Part shown: positions 45,005-53,975 of the stretch, in pieces
Layout of the letters: each line of letters opens with the position of its first letter
Position numbering within the stretch: position 1 is the stretch's first letter
From: Paraburkholderia heleia NBRC 101817
Lineage (GTDB): Bacteria > Pseudomonadota > Gammaproteobacteria > Burkholderiales > Burkholderiaceae
Reading direction: 5' to 3'
Assembly (NCBI RefSeq): GCF_000739775.1
Contig: NZ_BBJH01000003.1
Location: forward strand, 248,001-312,000
DNA: 64,000 bases
Position numbers and translations under genes: made by a program
Notes under the pieces: model-generated
What the model saw: only the letters and a program-made list of their open reading frames with translations
The model's database searches: none
Told to the model about the DNA's origin: nothing

Positions 45005-45834
45005 GTCTGCCCGTCCAACAACCGTCGAGCGGCGGCTCGCGCGTCGCCAACCGGCTCGGCAACGGCGCCGCGACGCTGTATATCGCGCTGTTCGTCGTGT
45101 TCCTGCTCGCGCCGATCGTGATCGTCGTGCTAGCGTCGTTTACGCCGGGCGAATCGGTCGCCGTGCCGGTCGGCGGCGTGTCGTTGCGCTGGTACCGGCG
45201 CTTTCTCGAATACAAGCCGTTCACCGATTCGCTGATCACCAGTCTGGTCGTCGCGGGCGTCGCGACCGTGTTCGCGATCCTGCTGGCCGTGCCGGCCGCG
45301 CTCGGCCTCGCCCGCTCACGCTCGCGGCTGGCCAATGTCGCGTCGTCGTTCCTGCTGTCGCCGATCGCGGTGCCGCCGCTCGTCGTCGGTCTCTCGTCGC
45401 TGTACTACCTGTCGGAGCTCGGCATCAGTAATTCGTTCGTCGCGTTGCTGATCACACATACCTGCGTGTCGGTGCCGTATGTGCTGCGCACCACGATCGC
45501 GGCGTGCAGGAACCTCAATCCCGGTTATGGCGAGGCGGCATCGGTGCTCGGCGCGAGTGTCTGGCGGCGCTTCTGGCACGTGACCATGCCGCTGATCTCG
45601 CCGGGCATTTTCGCGGGCGCGCTGTTCTCGGTGCTGGTGTCGCTCGACAACCTCGGCGTGTCCTACTTCTTCGGCAGCGCCAACACCACGACGCTGCCTG
45701 TCGTGATGCTGTCGTACCTGCAGAACCAGTTCGATCCGTCGATTGCCGCGATCAGTACGGTGCAGATGCTGATCGCGATCGGATTCCTGCTGGCGGTGGA
45801 AAAAATTTATGGCTTGCGAACGATGAATCGCTAG
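45001..45834 (+). CDS. ABC transporter permease, PotC type
   Basis: The 277-residue permease has the PotC pattern: first helix ATLYIALFVVFLLAPIVIVVLASFTPG, then SLRWYRRFLEYKPFTDSLITSLVVA, AVPAALGLARSR and the EAA loop EAASVLGASVWRRFWHVTMPLISPGI. It is the last gene of the operon begun by the PotD-like protein. Confidence 0.95.
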   Translation: MSLPVQQPSSGGSRVANRLGNGAATLYIALFVVFLLAPIVIVVLASFTPGESVAVPVGGVSLRWYRRFLEYKPFTDSLITSLVVAGVATVFAILLAVPAALGLARSRSRLANVASSFLLSPIAVPPLVVGLSSLYYLSELGISNSFVALLITHTCVSVPYVLRTTIAACRNLNPGYGEAASVLGASVWRRFWHVTMPLISPGIFAGALFSVLVSLDNLGVSYFFGSANTTTLPVVMLSYLQNQFDPSIAAISTVQMLIAIGFLLAVEKIYGLRTMNR

Positions 45835-45984
45835 ATACGAAAGGTACCTGCCAGATCGACGAAGCGATCCGGAATCTCGAACGGTCACGAAAGCTGTAAA
45901 CTGCATGTCCCCCAATGCACATTCAGCGGCGCGAATCGAAGATTTCGCGCGCCGGAGCGCAAACCAGCAAGGAAGATACTGCTC

Positions 45985-47427
45985 GTGACTGGCCGCTTCA
46001 GCTTCAACTGGAAGAACTTCGATCCTTCCTCGCCGGATTCCGCCGCTGTCGTCTCAACCCTCATCGTCGCGTGCGCCTTCTTCATGGAAGCCATAGACGC
46101 GAACATCATCGTCACGGCGCTGCCCGCCATGGCGCGCGGCTTCGGCAAAGATCCCGTCGCGCTGAAAATCGCCGTCACCAGCTATGTCGTCAGCCTCGGC
46201 GTGTTCATTCCGGTTTGCGGCTGGCTCGCCGATCGCTTCAGCGCGCGCGCCGTGTTCCGCACCGCCATCGGCATTTTTGTCGCCGGTTCGCTTATGTGCG
46301 CCGCAGCGCCGTCGCTGCATCTGTTCACGTTCGCGCGCTTCATACAAGGCGTCGGCGGCGCGTTGATGGTGCCGGTGGGCCGCATCATCGTCGTGCGGGC
46401 GGTGCCGAAGCACCAGTTCATTCGCGCAATGAACTATCTGAGCATCACCTGGGTCGTCGGCCCTATCCTCGCGCCGCTGCTCGGCGGATTTATCGCGACC
46501 TATCTGCACTGGCGGATGATGTTCCTCATCAACGTGCCTGTCGGCATTATGGGCATTTACCTGTCCGGGAACTACATCCCCAATACGAAGGAAGCGCATC
46601 CTGGCGCCTTCGACTGGGCCGGCTCGGTGCTCTCCGCGTCAGGCGCGACACTCGTGCTGCTGGGGCTGTCGCTGGTCGGCAGCGGCATCGTCGAGGACGT
46701 CACGGCTGGGGAGATGTTCATCGCTGGCGCGATCCTGCTCGCGATCTACGTGCTGCATGCGCGGCGGGCGGCGCATCCCGTGCTCGATCTGCGTTTCTTC
46801 GACATTCCGACCTTTCGCGCGAGCGTGCTCGGCGGATCGCTGTTCCGCATCGGATGCGGCGCGATACCGTTCCTGCTGCCGTTATCGCTTCAGGTCGGGC
46901 TGGGGAAATCGGCGTTCGAATCGGGGCTCATCACCTGCGCAACGGCTTTCGGCAGCCTGTTCATGCGACCGTTGATGTCGATGACGCTGCGCCGCTTCGG
47001 ATTCCGGCAAGTCCTGCTTTACAACGCCGTGTTTTCGGCGCTCACCACGTCGCTCTGCGCATTCTTCACACCCGGATCTTCGACGCTGACGATCTGGCTC
47101 ATCGTCCTCGTCGGCGGCTTCTTTTCCGCCCTGCAGTTCTCGAGCCTCAACTCGATGCTTTATGCGGATATTCCGGGCGCGAGCGTCGGCCGCGCCACGA
47201 GTCTCGGCAGCGTCGTACAGCAGGTGTCACTGGGGCTTGCGGTCGCGGTAAGCGGCATCGTGTTGCAGATTTCTCGTGCGCTCCATGGCCACACGCAAGT
47301 CGAAGCATCGGACTTCTGGCCCGCCTTTCTGATCGCCGGACTCTTTGCGCTCGGTTCAATCCCGCTGATCTACCGGCTGCCGGCGAATGCAGGCGATGAG
47401 ATGGCGCGCGCAAAGGCGAAATCCTGA
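45985..47427 (+). CDS. MFS transporter, DHA2 (EmrB/QacA) family
   Basis: The 480-residue protein has about 14 helices, as usual for drug:H+ antiporter-2 proteins. Helix 1 carries CAFFMEAIDANIIVTALPAMARGFG (normally xxxLDxTIVNVALP), followed by GWLADRFSARAVFR (motif A), FARFIQGVGGALMVPVGR (motif B) and ITWVVGPILAPLLGGFIATYLHWRMMFLINVPVG (motif C). It probably exports a small molecule. No EmrA-type adaptor is adjacent. It stands alone between the hydantoinase operon and the siderophore receptor. Confidence 0.93.
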   Translation: MTGRFSFNWKNFDPSSPDSAAVVSTLIVACAFFMEAIDANIIVTALPAMARGFGKDPVALKIAVTSYVVSLGVFIPVCGWLADRFSARAVFRTAIGIFVAGSLMCAAAPSLHLFTFARFIQGVGGALMVPVGRIIVVRAVPKHQFIRAMNYLSITWVVGPILAPLLGGFIATYLHWRMMFLINVPVGIMGIYLSGNYIPNTKEAHPGAFDWAGSVLSASGATLVLLGLSLVGSGIVEDVTAGEMFIAGAILLAIYVLHARRAAHPVLDLRFFDIPTFRASVLGGSLFRIGCGAIPFLLPLSLQVGLGKSAFESGLITCATAFGSLFMRPLMSMTLRRFGFRQVLLYNAVFSALTTSLCAFFTPGSSTLTIWLIVLVGGFFSALQFSSLNSMLYADIPGASVGRATSLGSVVQQVSLGLAVAVSGIVLQISRALHGHTQVEASDFWPAFLIAGLFALGSIPLIYRLPANAGDEMARAKAKS

Positions 47428-47522
47428 GCGCGCCTGGCCGCTCGACGATGCCGCCGCGCGCGAAATCGACATACGGTTGCCCTGAGCCTGATCGCGCGCT
47501 TGCTGGCCGCATGCGGCGACTT

Positions 47523-47536
47523 TTGACCTAAATCAA
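47523..47536. promoter_or_regulatory. FNR/Anr-type site candidate
   Basis: TTGACCTAAATCAA matches the TTGAT-N4-ATCAA consensus in 9 of 10 positions. It lies in the 336-base spacer between the MFS gene and the receptor gene, 228 bases before the receptor start. Nothing else gene-like is in this spacer. Confidence 0.45.
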
Positions 47537-47638
47537 AAACCATCTTCGTTGCCGATTGCCGGCTCATTTCCCGCCAATCCACGCCCCGCCGCCAATCCGC
47601 CGTCCCGACCTCACCCGTTTCGCCCTGATCGACACTAA

Positions 47639-47653
47639 TAAGAATGCTTCTCA
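47639..47653. promoter_or_regulatory. Fur box candidate upstream of the siderophore receptor
   Basis: TAAGAATGCTTCTCA agrees with the 7-1-7 Fur pattern (TGATAAT-N-ATTATCA) in 11 of 14 arm positions, within an AT-rich patch about 110 bases before the start codon. Iron-dependent repression of the operon is expected. Confidence 0.6.
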
Positions 47654-47763
47654 ATTACAAAAGAACCTGGTAGCATGCATTGAAATACTTTTGTAATAAC
47701 CGCGAAACGATATGGAAAGGCTTGCGCCGCACCGTCCAGCGCGGATCACCACGAGGAAACGGA

Positions 47764-50016
47764 ATGAAGTCGCGCATCGACGAACCCAAGCTCGGCAAAC
47801 TCGGCACCACGCTGTGGAGCGTCCTGGCCACCAGCCCCGCCTTCGCCCAGACCGCCGGCACCGCGCCGCCGCCCTCCGACGGCGAAGGCCAGCTGACGCC
47901 GATCCAGATTTCCGGCCAGGCCGAACGCGGCTTCAAGACCGGCCATTCGTCCGACATCAGGTTCACCGCGCCGCTGATCGACACGCCGAAGTCGGTCTCG
48001 GTGATCCCCCAGGAACTGATCGAAAGCATCGGCGCCGCCACGATGACCGAGGCGCTGCGCACGGTGCCCGGCGTCACGTTCGGCGCGGGTGAAGGCGGCA
48101 ACCCGCTCGGCGACCGCCCGTTCCTGCGCGGCTACGACACGCAAGGCAGCCTGTTCGTGGACGGCATGCGCGACATTGGCGCGACCACGCGCGAAGTGTT
48201 CAACACCGAACGCATCGAGGTGGTCAAGGGCGCCGACGGCGCGCTCGGTGGACGCGGCGGCCCCGGCGGCAGCATCGACATCACGAGCAAAGCGCCTCAC
48301 CTCGGCAACCGCGCGGAAGGCAACGTCGGACTCGGCACCGACAGCTACCGCCGCTTCACCGCCGACGGCAACTGGCAGTTCGCGGACCACGCCGCATTCC
48401 GCCTGAACCTGCTGAGCCACAACAACGACGTGGCCGGCCGCGACGCGGTGAACAACACGCGCTGGGGCATCGCGCCGTCGATCGCGTTCGGCCTCGGCAC
48501 GCCCACACGCGTGACCGCAAGCTACTACCACCTGAACACCGACGACCTGCCCGACAGCGGCATCCCGTATTTCTATACGACGGGCAACAAGCCGGCGGGC
48601 GTGAGCACGCTCTACCCGGCGGACGTCGACCGCCACAACTTCTACGGCCTCGTCGACCGCGATTTCCGCAAGACGCAGTCCGATATCGGCACGCTGCGCA
48701 TCGAACACGACATCACGCCGGCGCTGACGATCCGCAACACGACGCGCTACACGAAGGCAAGCCAGGACTACATCTGGACCCAGCCCGACGACAGCCAGGG
48801 CAACGTCGCGAACGGCATGGTGTGGCGTCGCGCCAATACCCGCGCGAGCGACGTGTGGAGCATCGCGAACCAGACCGATCTGTACGGCGAATTTCGCACC
48901 GGCTTCCTGAAGCACAGCTTCGCGACCGGTCTCGAACTGTCGCGCGAGCGTTCGGCAAACGACGCATACACGGTCGCGGCCGCGAGCGGCGCGATCTGCC
49001 GCACCGCCGGCATCGGCGCGCCGTCCGGCTACAACTGCACGAGCCTGTGGAGCCCGAATCCGAACGATCCGTGGGCCGGCACGATCCGCCGCAACAACGA
49101 CCCGAGCCGTCAGCGCACGACGACGAAGGCGCTGTACGTGTTCGACACGATCGAGATCACGCCGCGCTGGCTCGTGAACGCCGGCCTGCGCGTCGACGAC
49201 TACTCGACGCGCTTCACGAACACCGCCGCGAGCGGCGGCACGCAGATCACCCGCAATGACACGCTGTTCAACTACCAGTTCGGCCTCGTGTTCAAGCCGG
49301 CGGCCAACGGCAGCGTGTACGCGTCGATCGCGACGTCGTCGACGCCGGCCGGCGCACTGCTCGGCCAGGGCAGCGAAACGCAGTCGCTGACGCCGGGCCG
49401 CGGCGGCGTCGGCGTGAACGCGGACCAGCTCGGGCCGGAGAAGAACCGCAGCATCGAAATCGGCACGAAGTGGAACGTGCTGGACAACCGCCTGTCGCTC
49501 ACCGGCGCGCTGTTCCAGATCGACACGACGAATGCGCGCGTCACGCTGCCGAACAACGAATACGCGATGGTCGGCAGCAAGCGCGTGCAGGGTCTCGAAC
49601 TCGGCGTGTCCGGCCGGCTGACGAACCAGTGGCAGATGTTCGGCGGCTACACGTACCTGCACAGCGAGCTGCGCGACAACGGCAAGACCACGACCGACAA
49701 CGGCCACGAATTCCCGAACACGCCGCGCAACAGCCTGAGCCTGTGGTCGACCTACGACGTGCTGCCGCAATTCACGGTAGGCGGCGGCGCGTTCTACATG
49801 TCCCAGGTGTTCGGCGATACGGCGAACGTGCATGCGGTGCCGTCGTACTGGCGCTTCGACGCGACCGCCCGGTATCGGGTCAACAAGTATCTCGACGTGC
49901 AGTTGAACGTGCAGAACCTGTTCAACCGCCGGTACTTCGACCAGGCGTATCCGACCCACTACGCGTCGATCGCGCCGGGACGCTCCGCGTTCGTCACGAT
50001 GACCGCGCGTTATTGA
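47764..50016 (+). CDS. TonB-dependent siderophore receptor (catecholate Fiu-like)
   Basis: The 750-residue outer-membrane receptor has a signal ending near SPAFA, a TonB-box region (LTPIQISGQ), a plug domain (DTPKSVSVIPQELIESIGAATMTEALRTVPGVTFGAGEGG ... RIEVVKGADGALGGRGGPGGSIDITSK) and a 22-strand barrel ending in FVTMTARY with the terminal aromatic. The plug resembles Fiu/PiuA catecholate receptors, and the downstream PiuC-type gene supports this. GAGGAAACGGA before ATG 47764 decides the start. It imports ferric catecholate-like complexes with TonB energy. Confidence 0.95.
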   Translation: MKSRIDEPKLGKLGTTLWSVLATSPAFAQTAGTAPPPSDGEGQLTPIQISGQAERGFKTGHSSDIRFTAPLIDTPKSVSVIPQELIESIGAATMTEALRTVPGVTFGAGEGGNPLGDRPFLRGYDTQGSLFVDGMRDIGATTREVFNTERIEVVKGADGALGGRGGPGGSIDITSKAPHLGNRAEGNVGLGTDSYRRFTADGNWQFADHAAFRLNLLSHNNDVAGRDAVNNTRWGIAPSIAFGLGTPTRVTASYYHLNTDDLPDSGIPYFYTTGNKPAGVSTLYPADVDRHNFYGLVDRDFRKTQSDIGTLRIEHDITPALTIRNTTRYTKASQDYIWTQPDDSQGNVANGMVWRRANTRASDVWSIANQTDLYGEFRTGFLKHSFATGLELSRERSANDAYTVAAASGAICRTAGIGAPSGYNCTSLWSPNPNDPWAGTIRRNNDPSRQRTTTKALYVFDTIEITPRWLVNAGLRVDDYSTRFTNTAASGGTQITRNDTLFNYQFGLVFKPAANGSVYASIATSSTPAGALLGQGSETQSLTPGRGGVGVNADQLGPEKNRSIEIGTKWNVLDNRLSLTGALFQIDTTNARVTLPNNEYAMVGSKRVQGLELGVSGRLTNQWQMFGGYTYLHSELRDNGKTTTDNGHEFPNTPRNSLSLWSTYDVLPQFTVGGGAFYMSQVFGDTANVHAVPSYWRFDATARYRVNKYLDVQLNVQNLFNRRYFDQAYPTHYASIAPGRSAFVTMTARY

Positions 50017-50026
50017 GGACTCCGCG

Positions 50027-50836
50027 ATGCACGACCCGAAGCATCGCGACGACGACGTGCCGCTGCATGAGCGTGTGCCGTTGCGCGCGCTCGCGTCGGT
50101 GTCCGCGGACGCGATCGCGGCGATCCTCGCCGGCCCGCCCGAACGGGCCGCCGCGTGGGTCGCGGCGGCCGCGCACAACGGCATCGTCGACGCGCAGACC
50201 GTGTACGGCCAGTACCTGCTCGACGGACATGGCGTCGAACGCGACCCGCAGGCCGCGTTCACGTGGTTCCGTCACGCGGCGCGACGCGATCATCCGATGG
50301 CGATGAACATGCTCGGCCGCTGCTACGAGAACGGCTGGGGCACCGCGCCGTGCGCGGAAGTCGCCGTCTACTGGTATCGGCTCGCCGCGCGCGCGGGGCT
50401 CGACTGGGGCATGTACAACTACGCGTCCGCGCTCGCGCTCGGCCGCGGCATCGAGCCGGACCGGACCGAGGCGCTCGACTGGTTCCGGCGCGCCGCCGCG
50501 CTCGGTCACGCGAAGTCGCTGAACTTCATCGGCAGCTTCCACGAAGACGGCTGGGTGGTCGAAGCCGACGCATCGGCCGCGTGCGGCTACTACCGGCAGG
50601 CCGCCGAAGGCGGCGACTTCCGCGGGCAATTCAACTACGCGCGGATGCTCGCGGCGCGCGGCGAGATCGACGACGCGCTCCAATGGCTCGCGCGCGTGCC
50701 GCGCACCGCAACGCCGGCGTTCATCGCTCAGGTGCGCTCGTGGCTCACGAACTCGCCGGTCGACGCGTTGCGCCGCTTCGCGTCCGTGCTGCCGCGCGCG
50801 GACGTTCACACAGACAGAGGGAGAACCACGACATGA
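50027..50836 (+). CDS. SEL1-like (TPR) repeat protein
   Basis: The 269-residue protein has about five SEL1 repeats from residue 50 onwards, each an alpha-helical pair with the consensus A-x2-LG-x4-G-GV-x-D-x2-A-x2-WFR-AA ([72 protein letters not shown]). No signal peptide is seen, so it is a cytoplasmic scaffold or adaptor. It starts 10 bases after the receptor and overlaps the dioxygenase gene by four bases, which ties it to iron uptake; its function there is unknown. Confidence 0.9.
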   Translation: MHDPKHRDDDVPLHERVPLRALASVSADAIAAILAGPPERAAAWVAAAAHNGIVDAQTVYGQYLLDGHGVERDPQAAFTWFRHAARRDHPMAMNMLGRCYENGWGTAPCAEVAVYWYRLAARAGLDWGMYNYASALALGRGIEPDRTEALDWFRRAAALGHAKSLNFIGSFHEDGWVVEADASAACGYYRQAAEGGDFRGQFNYARMLAARGEIDDALQWLARVPRTATPAFIAQVRSWLTNSPVDALRRFASVLPRADVHTDRGRTTT

Positions 50837-51516
50837 TGTTGCCTATACCGCAGGTGCTGACCCGCGAGCAGGTCGCGCAGTGCCGCGACGCGCTCGACGG
50901 CGCGCAGTGGATCGACGGCGGCGTGACGGCCGGCGTCCAGTCCGCGCAGGTCAAGCGCAACCAGCAGTTGCCCGAAGGCTCGCCGGTCGCGCGCGCGGTC
51001 GGCGGCGCGATCCAGGACGCGCTCGCGCGCAACGCGGCGTTCTTCTCGGCCGCGCTGCCGCTCAAGGTCTATCCGCCGCTCTTCAACCGCTACGCGGGCG
51101 GTGACGGCTTCGGCCTGCACGTCGACAACGCGATCCGGCTGCTGCGCGGCAGCGACTTCCGCATCCGCAGCGACCTGTCCGCGACGCTGTTCTTCACCGA
51201 TCCCGACACCTACGACGGCGGCGAGCTGTGTGTCGAAGACACGTATGGCACACATCGCGTGAAGCTGCCGGCCGGCGACATGGTGCTGTACCCATCGTCG
51301 AGCCTGCATCATGTGACGCCGGTCACGCGCGGCGTGCGCGTCGCGTCGTTCTTCTGGATCCAGAGCATGGTCCGCGACGAAACCGAGCGGCGGCTGCTCT
51401 ATCACCTCGACAACGACGTGCAGCGTCTTTCAGCCGAACGCGGCTCGAACGATCCGACCGTCGTGAGCCTCACCGGCCACTATCACAACCTGCTGCGCCG
51501 CTGGGCCGACGCGTGA
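50833..51516 (+). CDS. piuC: Fe(II)/2-oxoglutarate dioxygenase, PKHD-type hydroxylase (PiuC)
   Basis: At 227 residues it is full length for PiuC/YbiX proteins. The iron ligands are His96 and Asp98 ([10 protein letters not shown]) and His159 or His160 ([14 protein letters not shown]); the Arg of TRG binds 2-oxoglutarate. The C-terminal part [19 protein letters not shown] is typical. The gene sits with its receptor as in the piuA-piuC loci of Pseudomonas and Fiu-YbiX of E. coli. The substrate is unknown. Confidence 0.93.
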   Translation: MMLPIPQVLTREQVAQCRDALDGAQWIDGGVTAGVQSAQVKRNQQLPEGSPVARAVGGAIQDALARNAAFFSAALPLKVYPPLFNRYAGGDGFGLHVDNAIRLLRGSDFRIRSDLSATLFFTDPDTYDGGELCVEDTYGTHRVKLPAGDMVLYPSSSLHHVTPVTRGVRVASFFWIQSMVRDETERRLLYHLDNDVQRLSAERGSNDPTVVSLTGHYHNLLRRWADA

Positions 51517-51598
51517 GCCGCGCAAAAATTCGCGCACTGCAAACTCCGAGGTCCCGCACGCACGCTGCGATCAACGGACCCCGCCCATCGCCGTTCCC

Positions 51599-52450
51599 CT
51601 AGCCGTAACGGTAGACGCCGTGCCCAGTCTTCCGGCCAAGGCGCCCGGCGGCCACCAGTTCACGAAGCAGCGGGCACGCGCGGTATTTCGAATCGCCAAA
51701 GTCCTTGTAAAAGACATCCATGACCGAAAGCACCACGTCGAGTCCAACGAGGTCGGCAAGCGCCAGCGGCCCAATCGGCTGATTCGCGCCAAGACGCATG
51801 CCGGTATCGATATCCTCGGCCGGCGCGACGCCTTCGGCGAGCAGGAAGAAAGCCTCGTTGATCATCGGCACGAGAATGCGGTTGACCACGAAGCCCGGCG
51901 AATTGCGCACGCTGATCGGCGACTTGCCGAGCCGCAACGTCAATTCGTGGACGGCCTCCGCTGCGGCGCTACCGGTTTCGAGGCCCCGGATGATTTCGAC
52001 GAGCGGCATCAGGGGCACCGGATTGAAGAAGTGCATGCCGACGAAGCGCGACGGGTCGGAGAGCGCGGAGCCAAGCGCGGTGATCGAGATCGAGGACGTA
52101 TTGGAAGCGAGAATGGCGTCAGGACGCGCAACCGCTTCGATCTGTTTCAAGATGCGCAGCTTGAGATCGGGGTTTTCGGTGGCGGCTTCGATAATCAGCC
52201 CGGCAGCACCGAGGCGCTGATAATCCATGGTGGTCTCGATGCGCGCGAGCGCGGCATCGCTCGCCTTCGCGTCCAGCTTGTCTTTCGCGATGAGCCGATC
52301 GAGACTTCCCTTCAGCGCGGCGAGACCTCTATCGAGCGCGGCTTCGCTGACGTCGACCACGATCACGCGCAGGCCGGCGAGCGCGGCGACCTGCGCGATG
52401 CCGGAACCCATCGTCCCGGCGCCCACGATTCCCAATGTTTCGATTTGCAT
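51599..52450 (-). CDS. 3-hydroxybutyryl-CoA dehydrogenase
   Basis: The 283-residue enzyme reversibly oxidises 3-hydroxyacyl-CoA with NAD(P). It has the Rossmann motif LGIVGAGTMGSGIAQVAALAG (5-25), the catalytic Glu/His region ASNTSSISIT and FVGMHFFNPVPLMPLVEII (His), and the C-terminal helical domain SPGFVVNRILVPMINEAFFLLAEGVA. Size matches the short Hbd/PaaH type. It is 34 bases downstream of a thiolase, forming a two-gene beta-oxidation-like operon. The stop is followed by the convergent iron operon end. Confidence 0.95.
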   Translation of the reverse strand: MQIETLGIVGAGTMGSGIAQVAALAGLRVIVVDVSEAALDRGLAALKGSLDRLIAKDKLDAKASDAALARIETTMDYQRLGAAGLIIEAATENPDLKLRILKQIEAVARPDAILASNTSSISITALGSALSDPSRFVGMHFFNPVPLMPLVEIIRGLETGSAAAEAVHELTLRLGKSPISVRNSPGFVVNRILVPMINEAFFLLAEGVAPAEDIDTGMRLGANQPIGPLALADLVGLDVVLSVMDVFYKDFGDSKYRACPLLRELVAAGRLGRKTGHGVYRYG

Positions 52451-52484
52451 GGCTTGATGTGGCGCGCCCGAAGGCGCAGCCGAT

Positions 52485-53672
52485 TTACTGGACGTTTTCG
52501 AAAATGGCGGCGATCCCCTGCCCGCCCCCAATGCACATCGTGACGAGCGCATAACGGCCACCCATGCGCTTGAGTTCGTACAGCGCCTTCACGGTAATCA
52601 GTGCGCCGGTCGCGCCAATCGGATGGCCGAGCGAAATACCCGAGCCATTGGGGTTCACCTTTTCCGGGTCCAGGTTCAGTTCCTGCGTGACCGCGCATGC
52701 CTGAGCGGCGAATGCCTCGTTCGACTCGATCACATCGAGGTCCGCGACGGACAGTCCCGCGCGCTGCAAGGCAAGACGCGTAGCCGGCACCGGGCCGATG
52801 CCCATGTAAAGCGGATCGACGCCCGCGTGTGCGTATGCCACGAGTTTCGCCATCGGCGCGAGGCCACGCGCCTTAGCCGCTTCGCGCGACATCAGCAGGA
52901 CGGCCGCGCCCGCGTCGTTGATGCCGGAAGCGTTGCCCGCCGTGACCGTACCGTTCTCCTTCGCGAATACGGGCTTGAGCTTTGCGAAGTCGTCGATCGT
53001 TGCATCGTGGCGCAAATGTTCGTCGGTGTCGAAGACGGTCTCGCGCCCTTTCACCGTGCGTTTGACCGGCACGATCTGGCTGGCGAACCGGCCCTCGGCG
53101 ATCGCTCGCGCTGCGCGACGATGCGATTCGAGCGCGAGATTGTCCTGACGCTCGCGCGTGATGCCGTAGCGACCGGCGACATTTTCGGCCGTCACGCCCA
53201 TCGGCACCGTGTGGAAAGGATCGTTTAGCGCGCCCAGCATCATGTCGATGAGGCGCGTGTCGCCCATGCGTGCGCCGAAGCGGGCCTCGGTCGTGATGTA
53301 CGGCGCGCGGCTCATGTTCTCGGCGCCCGCGCCGATCGCCACGTCGGCGTCGCCGAGCAGAATGGTCTGCGCGGCGGAAACGATCGCCTGCAGGCCCGAA
53401 CCGCACAGCCGGTTGACGTTGAAAGCAGGCGTCGATTCGGGAATGCCGGCGTTGACTGCAGCGACGCGAGAAAGGTAAAAATCCCGCGGCTCGGTGGCGA
53501 TTACATTGCCGAACACCACATGCCCCACGTCCTTTGCCTCGACGTGGCTTCGCGCGAGCAGTTCGCGCAGGACGATTGAACCGAGTTCGGTTGGCGGCAC
53601 GTCTTTCAGGCTGCCGCCAAATTTGCCGATCGCGGTCCGCACACCGCCCACCACCACAACTTCCCTGCTCAT
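52485..53672 (-). CDS. acetyl-CoA acetyltransferase (thiolase)
   Basis: The 395-residue thiolase shows the nucleophile Cys90 in NRLCGSGLQAIVSAAQ, SNEAFAAQACAV, the His of GHPIGATGALI and the second Cys in VTMCIGGGQGIAAIFE. It condenses two acetyl-CoA or cleaves 3-ketoacyl-CoA. With the downstream 3-hydroxybutyryl-CoA dehydrogenase it could supply or degrade C4 CoA esters, for example in polyhydroxybutyrate or butyrate metabolism. Confidence 0.95.
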   Translation of the reverse strand: MSREVVVVGGVRTAIGKFGGSLKDVPPTELGSIVLRELLARSHVEAKDVGHVVFGNVIATEPRDFYLSRVAAVNAGIPESTPAFNVNRLCGSGLQAIVSAAQTILLGDADVAIGAGAENMSRAPYITTEARFGARMGDTRLIDMMLGALNDPFHTVPMGVTAENVAGRYGITRERQDNLALESHRRAARAIAEGRFASQIVPVKRTVKGRETVFDTDEHLRHDATIDDFAKLKPVFAKENGTVTAGNASGINDAGAAVLLMSREAAKARGLAPMAKLVAYAHAGVDPLYMGIGPVPATRLALQRAGLSVADLDVIESNEAFAAQACAVTQELNLDPEKVNPNGSGISLGHPIGATGALITVKALYELKRMGGRYALVTMCIGGGQGIAAIFENVQ

Positions 53673-53975
53673 ATGGATTCCTTAGTTATCTGTTTGCCGC
53701 CTGTGAAGCGCCGGCGCAGCCCGTTTCCGTGCCTGGTCCCCGACCTGACCAGGCAATACCCGGAGCGCGCCGTGGCAATCCTAGCGCCAACTGGCGTGGC
53801 ACAGACTGATCAAACAGGCCGATATACTGACAAAACTGGCCATATCATGCCGTCCATGGCGGCCGGTCCGACCTCGGAGCATGCGTAGATCGTGGCGCTA
53901 GCAGGCAGCGAATTGTCGGACTTCTGTAAGCAACGCGGCTTATGTGGAGATGGCAAGTCGACCTGCACGCGGCAT
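53673..53975. other. spacer between hydrolase and thiolase genes
   Basis: About 300 bases without a supported gene. It includes the thiolase promoter region; GGCC arms around 53818 and 53842 flank TTTTGTCAGTATAT on the minus strand, a possible promoter/operator. Nothing else stands out. Confidence 0.35.

Noticed and set aside
47746..50262. An 838-codon minus-strand frame opposite the siderophore receptor
   Set aside because: Arg/Val/Ala-rich antisense product without motifs; the plus-strand receptor explains the coding signal.
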